A stretch of DNA of 64,000 bases from Telmatactis stephensoni (lineage: Eukaryota; Cnidaria; Anthozoa; Actiniaria; Isophelliidae): positions 1 through 64,000 of the forward strand of contig JALIZF010001311.1 in NCBI GenBank assembly GCA_029948255.1, in the 5' to 3' direction. Shown piece after piece: positions 8,770-17,067 of this stretch; within the stretch, counting starts at the first letter, position 1, and each line of letters starts with the position of its first letter. Both the position numbers and the translations under genes were made by a program. Under the pieces are notes generated by a model. The model worked only from the letters and a program-made list of their open reading frames with translations, was not told the origin of the DNA and did not search any database.

Positions 8770-9387
8770 ATGGAGAATCCTTACACAACACACACAGATT
8801 ATGCGTATGTTTCAGAAGATAGGGATTACACTACTAAGGACCAATGGCAAGATGTCGATGGCCTATCGATCGATGTAGAAGGCTATTACTTGATTATTTG
8901 TACCTTGTGCCTTAATACGGGCCTTAATGCCAATGTGGGGTTTTGTCTTGTAGACGGCAGCAACCGGCCTCTGATTCCTTTTAGAACCTCTGTAAACAAG
9001 AGAATCCCCGTTCATTTTTCTTACGAGCCCTGTCCATTTAGTGGCGAAGACCAGACTCCTGTTTCTTTTCATATGGTGGCTTATTGTAAAGGGCCTGTCA
9101 AGCTTCGCCTCATGACAAGTGATGTGCAATATGGCTCTGGCAATACTGTTCAACATAGTAGGGCTGGACTCAATAGTGTTATGAACGTAGACAGGCCTTG
9201 GAACCACAAATCCATCAGCACCATGAGTGCTATTCCGCTTTGCAGCATTGAAGAACAAAAAAATAATAATGCGGCGCCACAACCCATCGGTAGAAGAGCC
9301 TTACCACGGGTCGAAGAAGATATTAAAAAACCTGTGCCAAAAAATCCAGACAAAAAGCCCCCTACCGGCGGTACATCAAAGCTTTAG
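8770..9387 (+). CDS. Beta-rich protein, paralogue 2 with Pro/Lys-rich tail
   Basis: 205 codons. The first 155 align by eye with the preceding gene (ENPYT start, NANVGF, PVHFSYEP, RPWNHKSIS). A tail of about 45 residues rich in Pro, Lys and Asn is extra. The tandem arrangement with a 3-bp gap points to gene duplication followed by gain or loss of the tail. The role is probably structural, as for its neighbour. Confidence 0.62.
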   Translation: MENPYTTHTDYAYVSEDRDYTTKDQWQDVDGLSIDVEGYYLIICTLCLNTGLNANVGFCLVDGSNRPLIPFRTSVNKRIPVHFSYEPCPFSGEDQTPVSFHMVAYCKGPVKLRLMTSDVQYGSGNTVQHSRAGLNSVMNVDRPWNHKSISTMSAIPLCSIEEQKNNNAAPQPIGRRALPRVEEDIKKPVPKNPDKKPPTGGTSKL

Positions 9388-9391
9388 ATAT

Positions 9392-9574
9392 ATGGACTGC
9401 TTAACGTCGTCGCCGTCGAGTGATTGTGTCATCGCCCCAGAAGAAGTGAAGAAAATGCGCTGTCTACACTGCAATGAAATCTACAAAGAATCAGAGTTTG
9501 AGGGCCACATCTGTACGGCCGATCTAAAGGCGCACCGCACGAAAGATGATGGGGTTTATCAGGGCGCCGCTTAG
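9392..9574 (+). CDS. Small zinc-finger protein
   Basis: 60 codons from ATG 9392, which directly follows tagatat. One CxxC...HxC finger is visible (MRCLHCNEIYKESEFEGHIC). A longer open frame upstream in this phase is the shadow of the previous gene, so this start is preferred. A DNA- or RNA-binding role is likely from the finger alone. Confidence 0.6.
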   Translation: MDCLTSSPSSDCVIAPEEVKKMRCLHCNEIYKESEFEGHICTADLKAHRTKDDGVYQGAA

Positions 9575-9619
9575 AATACGAAAAAAAAAAGATGCCACGG
9601 CCTGTTTTGTTTTATTCTT

Positions 9620-9630
9620 TATAAATAGAG
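9620..9630 (+). promoter_or_regulatory. TATAAATAGAG core promoter upstream of the zinc-finger gene
   Basis: A canonical eukaryotic TATA box lies 23-33 bp before ATG 9653. The same TATAAATAGAG core with its flanks is repeated at 9943, 10034, 10153 and 10414 on the plus strand and, inverted, at about 10304 and 10552. It differs from the TATA runs that abut most ATGs and may mark another expression class. Confidence 0.5.
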
Positions 9631-9652
9631 GTTAAAATATTTTATAGATATA

Positions 9653-9925
9653 ATGGAGTGTCCAGACTGTCACAAAACATTCTCTTCTAAACAAAAATGC
9701 CAATACCATTACAGTCACAACGTCTGTTATAAACACATCTACAGATGCCCCATCTGCCAAAAACAGTTCTCCTCAAAGCAGGGTACCCAATATCATCTCA
9801 AAAATAAGGTATGTGCGAATCGCCGGCAGCGTGAAAACAAGACATGTGATAAATGCAACCGTGGGTTCTCTAGCCGCCAAAGACTAAAGTATCACAGAGA
9901 TAATAATGTCTGCGGCGGCCCTTAA
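9653..9925 (+). CDS. Three-finger C2HC zinc-finger protein
   Basis: 90 codons forming three fingers of spacing C-x2-C-x12-H-x5-C (CPDC, CPIC, CDKC starts). There is almost no sequence outside the fingers. A related protein with six such fingers is encoded at 10636-11175 on the other strand. It is likely a nucleic-acid-binding regulator of the element; the target is unknown. Confidence 0.72.
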   Translation: MECPDCHKTFSSKQKCQYHYSHNVCYKHIYRCPICQKQFSSKQGTQYHLKNKVCANRRQRENKTCDKCNRGFSSRQRLKYHRDNNVCGGP

Positions 9926-9929
9926 CAGT

Positions 9930-10635
9930 ATGTTTTATTCTTTATAAATAGAGGTTATTTTCACGAATTCTATTCTGAGAGAATATGAAAATAAATGTTT
10001 TTTATGTCATTGGCCGTCTTTTGTTTTATTCTTTATAAATAGAGGTTATTTTCACAAATTCTATTCTGAGATTTATATAGATAAAAATGTTATTATTTGC
10101 CGCTGCCGCCTTAGAATACGAAAAAAAGATATAATCTATTTGTTTTATTCTTTATAAATAGAGGTTATTTTCACAAATTCTATTCTGAGATTTATATAGA
10201 TAAAAATGTTATTATTTGCCGCTGCCGCCTTAGAATACGAAAAAAAGATATATTACGGCCACATACATTTATTTTCATATTCAGAATAGAATTCGTGAAA
10301 ATAACCTCTATTTATAAGATATTTAACAATGGCCAGAGAAGATTAATTACACTTCTTCTAATCTTATTCTCACCGCCCAGAGAAGTTTAATTACATCTAT
10401 TTGTTTTATTCTTTATAAATAGAGAGTATTTTAAAGAATTCTCTGGTGGATTTTTTATATAGATAAAATGTCATTGGCCGCGAAAAAAAAAAGATATATT
10501 ACGGCCGTGTCATCTTTTTTTTCATATTCAGAATAGAATTTGTGAAAATAACCTCTATTTATAAGATATTTAACAACCCGTGTCAACGGCGTCGGGCGCC
10601 CTGCATATTTTACTTTTCAAATGGATTTCGGCGCT
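9930..10635. repeat. Intergenic block of direct and inverted promoter-like repeats
   Basis: A unit beginning tgttttattctttataaata occurs four times on the plus strand (about 9931, 10022, 10141, 10400), with inverted copies at about 10268-10330 and 10519-10576. Two units (10022 and 10141) are nearly identical tandem copies 119 bp apart, each ending in a 15-codon frame starting MLLFAAAALEYEK. No full gene fits. It may be a regulatory or replication region, or the remains of duplicated zinc-finger gene ends. Confidence 0.75.
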
Positions 10636-11175
10636 TTATATACCGCATCCTTTTCTTTGTTTATGATATTCAAGCCGCCAGGCGGATGAGAAAGTATGAT
10701 TACAAGAGCCGCATGTTGTATTTGGTCGCTCTTTAAGACAGATTTTTGCCTTGGTATGATATTTTAGCCTTTGCGGCGTAGCGAAGGTCTTATTACAAGC
10801 GCCGCATGTCAAGTTTTCTTTAAGACATACCTTTTTTTCGATATGATATTTAAGCCGTTGGGGCGTAGAAAACGTATGATTACAAGTGTCGCATGTGGTA
10901 TTGGGCCGTTCTCTAAGACATACGTTTTTTTCTATGTGATCTTTAAGATTTTTGACCGAATAAAAGGTCCAATGACAGACGCCGCATGTCTTATTTGGTT
11001 TTTCTTTGTGACAGACTCTTTTTTGGAGATGATAGTTTAGACTCTCAAGGGCGGTGAAAGTCTTATTACAATCGCCGCATGTGGGCCTATTTTTAAGGCA
11101 CACCATATTTTCGACATGGTAATAAAGACGATCAATATTATAGAAAGTTCTTGGGCAGTTTGGACAGCTTTGCAT
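10636..11175 (-). CDS. Six-finger C2HC zinc-finger protein
   Basis: 179 codons, made almost wholly of six fingers with C-x2-C-x12-H-x5-C spacing (CPNC, CGDC, CGVC, CDTC, CGAC, CGSC). The linkers are typically LKERPNTTC. It is related to the three-finger gene at 9653-9925. The start at 11175 follows attatata. It is likely a DNA- or RNA-binding regulator; the target is unknown. Confidence 0.72.
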   Translation of the reverse strand: MQSCPNCPRTFYNIDRLYYHVENMVCLKNRPTCGDCNKTFTALESLNYHLQKRVCHKEKPNKTCGVCHWTFYSVKNLKDHIEKNVCLRERPNTTCDTCNHTFSTPQRLKYHIEKKVCLKENLTCGACNKTFATPQRLKYHTKAKICLKERPNTTCGSCNHTFSSAWRLEYHKQRKGCGI

Positions 11176-11267
11176 TATATAATAGAAAATATTTTAACCT
11201 CAAATAACGATACACCTTAGAATAAAAAAAAGCCCCAACCGGCACTATATAGTTTTTTTTGTCGACT

Positions 11268-11441
11268 TCAGCGCCGCCTTTCGTAAATGGTGGTTTTTTC
11301 TATAACGCTGAGCCTAAAAGGCCCCGATGAAGTAAATACCTCGTCTTCGCTGTCATAAGATGACAAGGAGCTGTAGTCGCTGTCCGAGGAACTTAAAGTC
11401 CATTCTTCGCTGTCAATGTAAATCTCTTGGCCGTCGCTCAT
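11268..11441 (-). CDS. Small Ser/Asp-rich acidic protein
   Basis: 57 codons. The start at 11441 directly follows aaatatata, as for other genes of the element. The product is acidic, with repeated Ser-Asp and Ser-Tyr pairs (SSSDSDYSSLSSYDSEDE), then a short basic C-terminus. It is too short for domain assignment. It is called real because of the box and its fit between two same-strand genes. Confidence 0.5.
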   Translation of the reverse strand: MSDGQEIYIDSEEWTLSSSDSDYSSLSSYDSEDEVFTSSGPFRLSVIEKTTIYERRR

Positions 11442-11448
11442 TATATAT

Positions 11449-11766
11449 TTAAGAGAACATATCTTTCTTTTCTATTTTGACCGCATTAAAGCTCCAATGG
11501 CTATTATTGCGGCCTTTTTTAAGCCCATTACTCCGTATATGAGTATATTCTTTGCCCTCTAAAGTCTCTTTTACCCGCTGCGGCGCCCACATAGTGTAAA
11601 GCTTATTATCGCCATCTTCAAGGGTCAGCTTCATCGTCTCGGCCGCATGTAACTCATAGACATCATAGTTCACAATCTTATAAATGCGCCCGACTTCTAA
11701 ATCGCGCCATTTTGTCATGGTTTCGGCTTCTTTGATGGCATTGTTAAATTCTGAGACGCTGATCAT
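11449..11766 (-). CDS. Small protein of unknown function (possible OB-like fold)
   Basis: 105 codons. The N-terminal helix is followed by a strand pattern WRDLEVGRIYKIVNY...MKLTLEDGDNKLYTMWAPQRV, reminiscent of short single-strand-DNA-binding or OB-like proteins; this is only a pattern guess. It lies next to the BRO-N/nuclease gene. The ATG at 11766 is preceded by atgatata. Confidence 0.58.
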   Translation of the reverse strand: MISVSEFNNAIKEAETMTKWRDLEVGRIYKIVNYDVYELHAAETMKLTLEDGDNKLYTMWAPQRVKETLEGKEYTHIRSNGLKKGRNNSHWSFNAVKIEKKDMFS

Positions 11767-11790
11767 TATATCATAGAGATGTTTTTACCT

Positions 11791-12600
11791 TTAAAGCCGA
11801 TGTATAACTCTCATATGCACCGCCAAGGTTTCTTCGCTTTTAAACCGCCGCGGACACCGCGGGCAAGGAACCCTTAGGCCGCTGCAGTATTCTTTGAGGG
11901 CATCAACTATTTCATCATAGTCATGGCTGACCAAAGTAAGATAACCCTGCTGTTCATATCTTCGTAATGCTTCTTTTTGGGCTTCAGAGACTTCTCCAGT
12001 GCCCTTAGGCGTCTTTAATTCTATACAGAAGCCGTTATAATTTTTATGGGCGTTTTGCACTATAAGATCTGGCTGCCCCTTCTGATAGCCCTTTTGCCAA
12101 CTTTGTATTCGCTTTTGCTGGGTATCTTGGTTTTCTCCGAGCCCGGCGACGAGGATGAGATTATGAAAGCGGCGAGTGTAATCTATTACTTTTTTATGTA
12201 AGTCAAACTCATTTTCGATCTTAAAGCATGTCAAGGCTTTGATGTCTTTTTTCGGCTCATAACGGCCAGTTTTGCGGATCTCCGGTAATACTTCTTTAAA
12301 CACCCACTTTCTGAATTCTATGGCGCTGGGCAGCTTACTGCTAAAAATTAACTCATACAGACCAGGCTCAGTAACATAGACGGTGTTTGGCTGCTCATTC
12401 AAGGGGGCATTATTTCGATGCCCCCTTATATCACACAGGGATTTCTTGTACTCCTCAGATACGTGGTCTCTTATAGCATTTTTTTCACTAACATAGCCTA
12501 AGGCCCTAGCAACATCTTTTGCCTTAAAATACAATTCATCTCCTTTTTTTAGGGTATTGAGTTTTAGATTTAGCTGTGGGTTTTCAAAAACGCGTATCAT
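11791..12600 (-). CDS. BRO-N domain, VRR-NUC nuclease and C2H2 finger fusion
   Basis: 269 codons. Residues 1-115 match the BRO-N family of viral DNA-binding proteins (YFKAKDVARALGY, VTEPGLYELIFSSKLPSA, FRKWVFKEVLPEIRKTG). Residues 130-235 look like a VRR-NUC PD-(D/E)xK nuclease: QPDLIV supplies the Asp and FCIELKTPKGTG the E-x-K. A C2H2 finger (CPRCPRRFKSEETLAVHMRVIH) ends the protein. Together this suggests a DNA-binding nuclease for replication, repair or resolution. A truncated copy of its 5' end lies just upstream. Confidence 0.85.
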   Translation of the reverse strand: MIRVFENPQLNLKLNTLKKGDELYFKAKDVARALGYVSEKNAIRDHVSEEYKKSLCDIRGHRNNAPLNEQPNTVYVTEPGLYELIFSSKLPSAIEFRKWVFKEVLPEIRKTGRYEPKKDIKALTCFKIENEFDLHKKVIDYTRRFHNLILVAGLGENQDTQQKRIQSWQKGYQKGQPDLIVQNAHKNYNGFCIELKTPKGTGEVSEAQKEALRRYEQQGYLTLVSHDYDEIVDALKEYCSGLRVPCPRCPRRFKSEETLAVHMRVIHRL

Positions 12601-12656
12601 GGTATATCAGTATTATTTTTTTAATCTTAAAATCCGATGCTGCTAAAAATTGGCTC

Positions 12657-12833
12657 TTATATTTTTTTAATCTTAATATGCAATGCCGGGTGCAAGGGAG
12701 CGGTGAAATCGCGCGGCCTCAGGAATTTCTTATAGTCCTCAGATACCCGAACATAGCCTAAAGCCGTGGCAATATCTTTTGACTTAAAATACAAATCATC
12801 TCCGTTTTTTAGCTTTACAAAAACGCGTAACAT
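12657..12833 (-). pseudogene. Truncated duplicate of the BRO-N gene start
   Basis: A 58-codon frame begins like the BRO-N gene (YFKSKDIATALGY against YFKAKDVARALGY) and shares the same tatacc box before ATG. It has lost several residues after the start and the rest of the domain; after about residue 40 the resemblance ends. This looks like a tandem duplication followed by deletion. It might still make a short peptide. Confidence 0.65.
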
Positions 12834-12874
12834 GGTATATCTATTATTTTTTTTAATCTTAAAAGCCGACGGAT

Positions 12875-14125
12875 TTAATAGGCAATGGACTGAAGTTGAT
12901 TACCTTCTATGTTCATTTGCGCATCGCCGACGACAAAGATGTGGCAGTTGATCTTGTCATCATTGCCCGCGCCAGAATTTGTTGTGCGTTTTATCTCCAA
13001 AGTGACGCCGTCTTGCGTGCTGACCAGCTTTAAGCCCTGGCCGTGAATATCATTGTCCTCTGAGGTTCTTAGATCCACCCACAGGGCATATTTATTGCCA
13101 TGAAAGAATTGCTGGGGGCTTATGTGGTCGCCAAACCGCCTTACCACTTCATTATAAATGTCGCTCGGCTTTAATCCCTGCGAATAAACCTTATTTGGGA
13201 CGCCGTTGATATTTACTTTTACATCTGTAATCTTTGGATTCACAAAGGCCTCAGAATCTCTTTGGCCAGCAGAAAATGGCTTTACGAAGAGCAGCAGCAG
13301 CCCAGACAGAGACCTGCGGGGTATATTCACCGTTTCGGTAATTAAATCTTGGGTCTTGTCTAGAATGGGGATGGTCTTGTGATGATGCACGTGGTCATAG
13401 AGAAAAGCCTTGCCAGCAGAGTATTCAGCGGCGGCACTGCGGGCTAAGGTATCGCTGTGAATGGTTTCATACTGCAGCTGTAGATTGGTCATACTGTAGT
13501 CGTGAATCGCCCCAGACAAAGCCGAGTCAGTGCCCTGCAGTAAGTTAGTGGTGTCCGCCAGCGTCACTTCAAACTGCATATCAGATGATAAGATTCTGGG
13601 GTAAAAGACACCATGGGTCTTCAGAACTTCAAAATCCAAAGGGATGACATATTTGGTGCCATAGGCCGTTGATAGCGCCGTAGCTTCTGCATCACTTCCC
13701 TTATTGGATGAACTACTTCTCATCTTTCTCAAGGTATCAGTGCCAACGCCCTGCTCCACCAGCACATCTCTCTCTTTGGGCAACATGAATAGATCTTTGT
13801 AAGTGTGGTAAAGGTCATACCTGTTGAGATCCAAAAGACATTCGCCGGCAAATTTAACTTTCAGGCGATTGACGATGTTGCGGCCGATGTTGTTAACGCA
13901 ATGGCGTTTGTCGGCCGTTGATGGTTGTATGGCCAAATCAAACCGCAGCGCCAGGGTGCCAGGCACTAAGAGAAGATTTTCTGAGAGCGTGGGGACGCTG
14001 ACGTATAATGTCTCCCCTGGGTTTGCACTAGAGGGCGTGAAAGTAACGCGGTGAAAAGTCCTTTCGGCCTTTAAGCCGCCGGTCTGTTTGGGCAGAATAC
14101 TGGGATCTATCTTTGAGCTGATCAT
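12875..14125 (-). CDS. Major capsid protein, double jelly roll
   Basis: 416 codons from ATG 14125, chosen because the shared TATATATAT box abuts it; 20 extra in-frame codons upstream are leader. The opening ILPKQTGGLKAERTFHRVTFTPS, then PGTLALRFDL, VKFAGECLLDLNRYDLY, GVFYPRILSSDMQFEVTL and the end HIFVVGDAQMNIEGNQLQS match a hexon-like capsid family that I recall from cnidarian elements. The length suits Polinton/adintovirus capsids (about 400-600). It forms the icosahedral shell. It diverges from the coiled-coil gene with only 9 bp between the ATGs. Confidence 0.88.
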   Translation of the reverse strand: MISSKIDPSILPKQTGGLKAERTFHRVTFTPSSANPGETLYVSVPTLSENLLLVPGTLALRFDLAIQPSTADKRHCVNNIGRNIVNRLKVKFAGECLLDLNRYDLYHTYKDLFMLPKERDVLVEQGVGTDTLRKMRSSSSNKGSDAEATALSTAYGTKYVIPLDFEVLKTHGVFYPRILSSDMQFEVTLADTTNLLQGTDSALSGAIHDYSMTNLQLQYETIHSDTLARSAAAEYSAGKAFLYDHVHHHKTIPILDKTQDLITETVNIPRRSLSGLLLLFVKPFSAGQRDSEAFVNPKITDVKVNINGVPNKVYSQGLKPSDIYNEVVRRFGDHISPQQFFHGNKYALWVDLRTSEDNDIHGQGLKLVSTQDGVTLEIKRTTNSGAGNDDKINCHIFVVGDAQMNIEGNQLQSIAY

Positions 14126-14134
14126 TATATATAT
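14126..14134. promoter_or_regulatory. Nine-base divergent promoter TATATATAT
   Basis: The only bases between the ATG of the capsid gene (minus, 14125) and the ATG of the coiled-coil gene (plus, 14135) are TATATATAT, which is its own reverse complement in alternating form. Both genes therefore have essentially no 5' leader outside coding DNA if each is transcribed from this box. Confidence 0.65.
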
Positions 14135-15574
14135 ATGGAAGGCGAAATAGATCCTGATTTTGACCCCACCACCGAAGAAGGTCAAGAAGATATTAACGAC
14201 GACGAATTAGCGCCCCTGATAGAACAAGGAAAAAGAGATAAGTGGGCCATCTTTAGAGATGCATTTCGTCGTTTTGGCGACGGCGCTGGCAGTTATATCA
14301 GACGCCTCGGAAGGGACTACAGGCGTTTGCATCCCGAGGAGCCCGTACCTGAGTACCTTCAAATGGAAGAATTTAACAAATTTCGCGATGAAGAAGCACT
14401 AAAAGAAATTCTTCAAAGCCCGGTCGAACTGGCCGAAAAACGCCTCTTAGAATTATACGAACACTTTAACTTCGATTATGTAAGACTAACTGAGCAGAAG
14501 GGCCAAGTTTACATCTCGTTTCCCAACGAAAAGAGCCAAGGCAAATGGACTAAGCCACAGCCCCTTTTTACTAAAGAAGGCGAGATTAGAGAAACGGTAA
14601 AGGCGCTCAAGGGATTTAAAATGGCATCGAGAGGCCTCTTAGAGCTATTGAAAGAGCATAATGCAAAGATCGCATTACAAAAGAGAGCCATCGACCTAGA
14701 AGATCAACTAGGCGAGGCCGAACAAGCCCTTGCGGTCAAAACCCAGGCCCTGTCTAATCTACAATCCCGATTTGATCGCGTCCAGGAAGAATACGAAAAA
14801 GCCTTGACGGCCAACGAAGAACGCCACAACCTGGAGACAGAAAACATCCTCGAAGATGCCGAACAACGCTACAATTCTATTTTAGAAGAAAGAAATATCA
14901 TTGTCACCGAGGCCAACAAAGCCCTGGGGGAAAGAGACCGTGCCCGCGCGGCGCTAGACGAAACCGCCCAAGAGTTAGGGATGGCCAAAACTGACGCTGC
15001 CACCCTTCGTTCCGAACTCGAGGCCTCGCAAAGAGAAAAGGCCGAGTTAGAACATAGAGTCCGCACCCTTGAAGAGCAATTACAGCAAGACCGCCAGGCC
15101 ATCGAAGACTTAGAACACCAAATAGAAGAACTCCGTCGAATAGCCGACGATGAAAACCGCACCGAAGAAGAACGCGAGGCCGCCGAAAGACGGGCCCAAG
15201 AACTCCAAGAGCGCTTAGAAGAATTAGAGCACCAAGTAGAAAACCGCGAGCGAGAATTAGGCCTCACCACCAAAGAAAAAATAAAACGCATGCTTTTAAA
15301 ATATGGCATTCCTGCGGCCTTTGCCGTGGCTATAAGTAGTGTCATAGGAGTCATATTAACCTCTTTAAAAGGTGTCGGCGCCGGTGTTAAAAAAATAGGT
15401 CAAGGCCTGACCGCGCTAGGTAAAAAAATGGCCGCCGCCGTGCCAGGTCTATTAGGCAGCGTCTTATCTTTGGTGTTGAAGACCGGCGGCGAATTGCTGA
15501 AGTTTGTCGGCAACAATATTTGGATTCTTGTCGTAGCTATAGGCGCCGTACTTTTAAAGAAGTTAAAGATATAA
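14135..15574 (+). CDS. Long coiled-coil protein with C-terminal membrane segments
   Basis: 479 codons. An acidic start is followed by a globular part to about residue 180, then about 200 residues of Glu/Arg/Leu-rich coiled coil (185-385). The C-terminus has a hydrophobic segment (about 398-418), a Gly/Lys amphipathic stretch (VGAGVKKIGQGLTALGKK) and another hydrophobic segment near 455-475. It resembles, as I recall, a protein next to capsid genes in cnidarian elements. It may be a minor virion protein anchored in an internal membrane or a tail/fibre-like stalk; the function is unproven. Confidence 0.65.
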   Translation: MEGEIDPDFDPTTEEGQEDINDDELAPLIEQGKRDKWAIFRDAFRRFGDGAGSYIRRLGRDYRRLHPEEPVPEYLQMEEFNKFRDEEALKEILQSPVELAEKRLLELYEHFNFDYVRLTEQKGQVYISFPNEKSQGKWTKPQPLFTKEGEIRETVKALKGFKMASRGLLELLKEHNAKIALQKRAIDLEDQLGEAEQALAVKTQALSNLQSRFDRVQEEYEKALTANEERHNLETENILEDAEQRYNSILEERNIIVTEANKALGERDRARAALDETAQELGMAKTDAATLRSELEASQREKAELEHRVRTLEEQLQQDRQAIEDLEHQIEELRRIADDENRTEEEREAAERRAQELQERLEELEHQVENRERELGLTTKEKIKRMLLKYGIPAAFAVAISSVIGVILTSLKGVGAGVKKIGQGLTALGKKMAAAVPGLLGSVLSLVLKTGGELLKFVGNNIWILVVAIGAVLLKKLKI

Positions 15575-17059
15575 TTACCGTAGCATAAAATAGCCCAGCC
15601 CCACCGCCGCCGCCGTAATGCCGCCCTTTAAAAGATCATGGTCGTATTCTTCTTTTATAGTCGGCAGCGGCTTAATAGGCTTTTTCTCTGGTGGGCCGAG
15701 GGTGGGTTTTTCTTTCTTAGGCGGTGGCTTTTTCTTCGGCGGCTTATCAAAGCGTGGCACTTTACGCTGCTTCAAATCGCCGTTGATGTCATTGATGCCA
15801 AATTTCATCACCTCAGTAGCCTTTTGTAAAAGATTGTTATAGCCCACTACAGAGTGAGTATTAATCACTAAATCGCTCGGCATAAGCCAACAGCCGGGCG
15901 CTATGGCATAGTCTAAACGCACTTTTGCCTCTTGGATGGCATACTGATACCTTTGTATGCTCTTGGCAATGTCGTTTTCTATGACGGCCGATTCAAAGAG
16001 CACTAAGAACTGTTGTTGTGTTTCTTGACTAGCACCACCAGCGGCTATGATGGGCGAGCGTGTATCTACCTGCGCCCCCAGCACACAATAAACGTAGGCC
16101 TCTATGCTTCTATTTAGGCGGGCCAGATTTACCAGACCTTCACCTTTTTGCAATACAAACCAATCGTATTGTCTATAAGTGCGGGCATCTTTTAACACTT
16201 CTATCTCAGGCCCGCCATATTTAGGCTTACCCTCATCTCTAAATCTATTCTCAGGGTTAGGCCAGCCGCCTTCTTCTATGTTAAGCCCTGCGTAATCGTA
16301 GCCATAAGGATCGCCAACGCCGCCATTGTTGGGCGCTAAGAACCTAAAGTCCTTGTGGATTTTAAATTCATTACATAGCCTCTCAAAGGCCGCCTCTTTA
16401 TAATGTGTGTCGTAGGCATCAAAGCTAAGATCGCCCGGCAAAGGCGCTCCCAATTCATGTAGAATGCGGCGAATAGTAAAAATTACATGAAACTGTAAAA
16501 AAGAACACCGCTGTAGCATATCTAAACCCACACCGCAGCCCGCCGTCGCCGCCCATACGGCAAAGTTTAACTGTTGCGCCCAGTAAGTCATACTTGGCCC
16601 TTTTAGCCATTTTTTTGCCGCCGCTGCAGATTTAAATTCTGTCTCACTCTTTTTAAACACGTTACGAACTTTTAAAGGTATCTTTTTACCCGGCGACACT
16701 TCTAAGGTCAAATGAGAGAAATTAGTCTTAGGAGGCATCGTGTGCCAAGCCACAGCGGGCACTGGGTAATTTATTTTGCCGACTGTAAAATCCTTAGGCC
16801 ACGACGATGGAGATATCTTAACGGTCTTGTTTTTAGGATCTCTAGGACCTAAGGCCTTTAAAAGCGCCGCATTTAATTTTGCGTCGCCATAGTGATGCAC
16901 TGCCGTTGGAAAAGGTCCATCTGGCGTAATATCTTCTCTAAACACATCGACAGCAATACCGTTGTATTCGAATTCAATACTCTGAGGCCCGGCAGAGAAC
17001 TTTTTAAAATCGGCGTGCGGGTAAGCGGTTCTAAACCTATGCCATTCGTATCGTACCAT
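15575..17059 (-). CDS. Large structural-type protein with C-terminal membrane anchor
   Basis: 494 codons from ATG 17059, which directly abuts a shared 8-bp TATATATA box; the open frame extends 15 codons further upstream without support. A globular part contains MTYWAQQLNFAVWAATAGCGV and FLQFHVIFTIRRIL; a Pro/Lys-rich linker follows (about 435-475) and a short hydrophobic tail (GGITAAAVGLGYFML). The MTYWAQQLNFAVW motif recurs, in my memory, in cnidarian virus-like proteins. It is likely a virion protein; no enzyme motif was found. Its stop abuts that of the convergent coiled-coil gene. Confidence 0.68.
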   Translation of the reverse strand: MVRYEWHRFRTAYPHADFKKFSAGPQSIEFEYNGIAVDVFREDITPDGPFPTAVHHYGDAKLNAALLKALGPRDPKNKTVKISPSSWPKDFTVGKINYPVPAVAWHTMPPKTNFSHLTLEVSPGKKIPLKVRNVFKKSETEFKSAAAAKKWLKGPSMTYWAQQLNFAVWAATAGCGVGLDMLQRCSFLQFHVIFTIRRILHELGAPLPGDLSFDAYDTHYKEAAFERLCNEFKIHKDFRFLAPNNGGVGDPYGYDYAGLNIEEGGWPNPENRFRDEGKPKYGGPEIEVLKDARTYRQYDWFVLQKGEGLVNLARLNRSIEAYVYCVLGAQVDTRSPIIAAGGASQETQQQFLVLFESAVIENDIAKSIQRYQYAIQEAKVRLDYAIAPGCWLMPSDLVINTHSVVGYNNLLQKATEVMKFGINDINGDLKQRKVPRFDKPPKKKPPPKKEKPTLGPPEKKPIKPLPTIKEEYDHDLLKGGITAAAVGLGYFMLR

Positions 17060-17067
17060 TATATATA
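17060..17067. promoter_or_regulatory. Eight-base divergent promoter TATATATA
   Basis: TATATATA is all that separates the ATG of the minus-strand gene (17059) from the ATG of the plus-strand gene (17068). It repeats the arrangement at 14126-14134. Confidence 0.62.
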
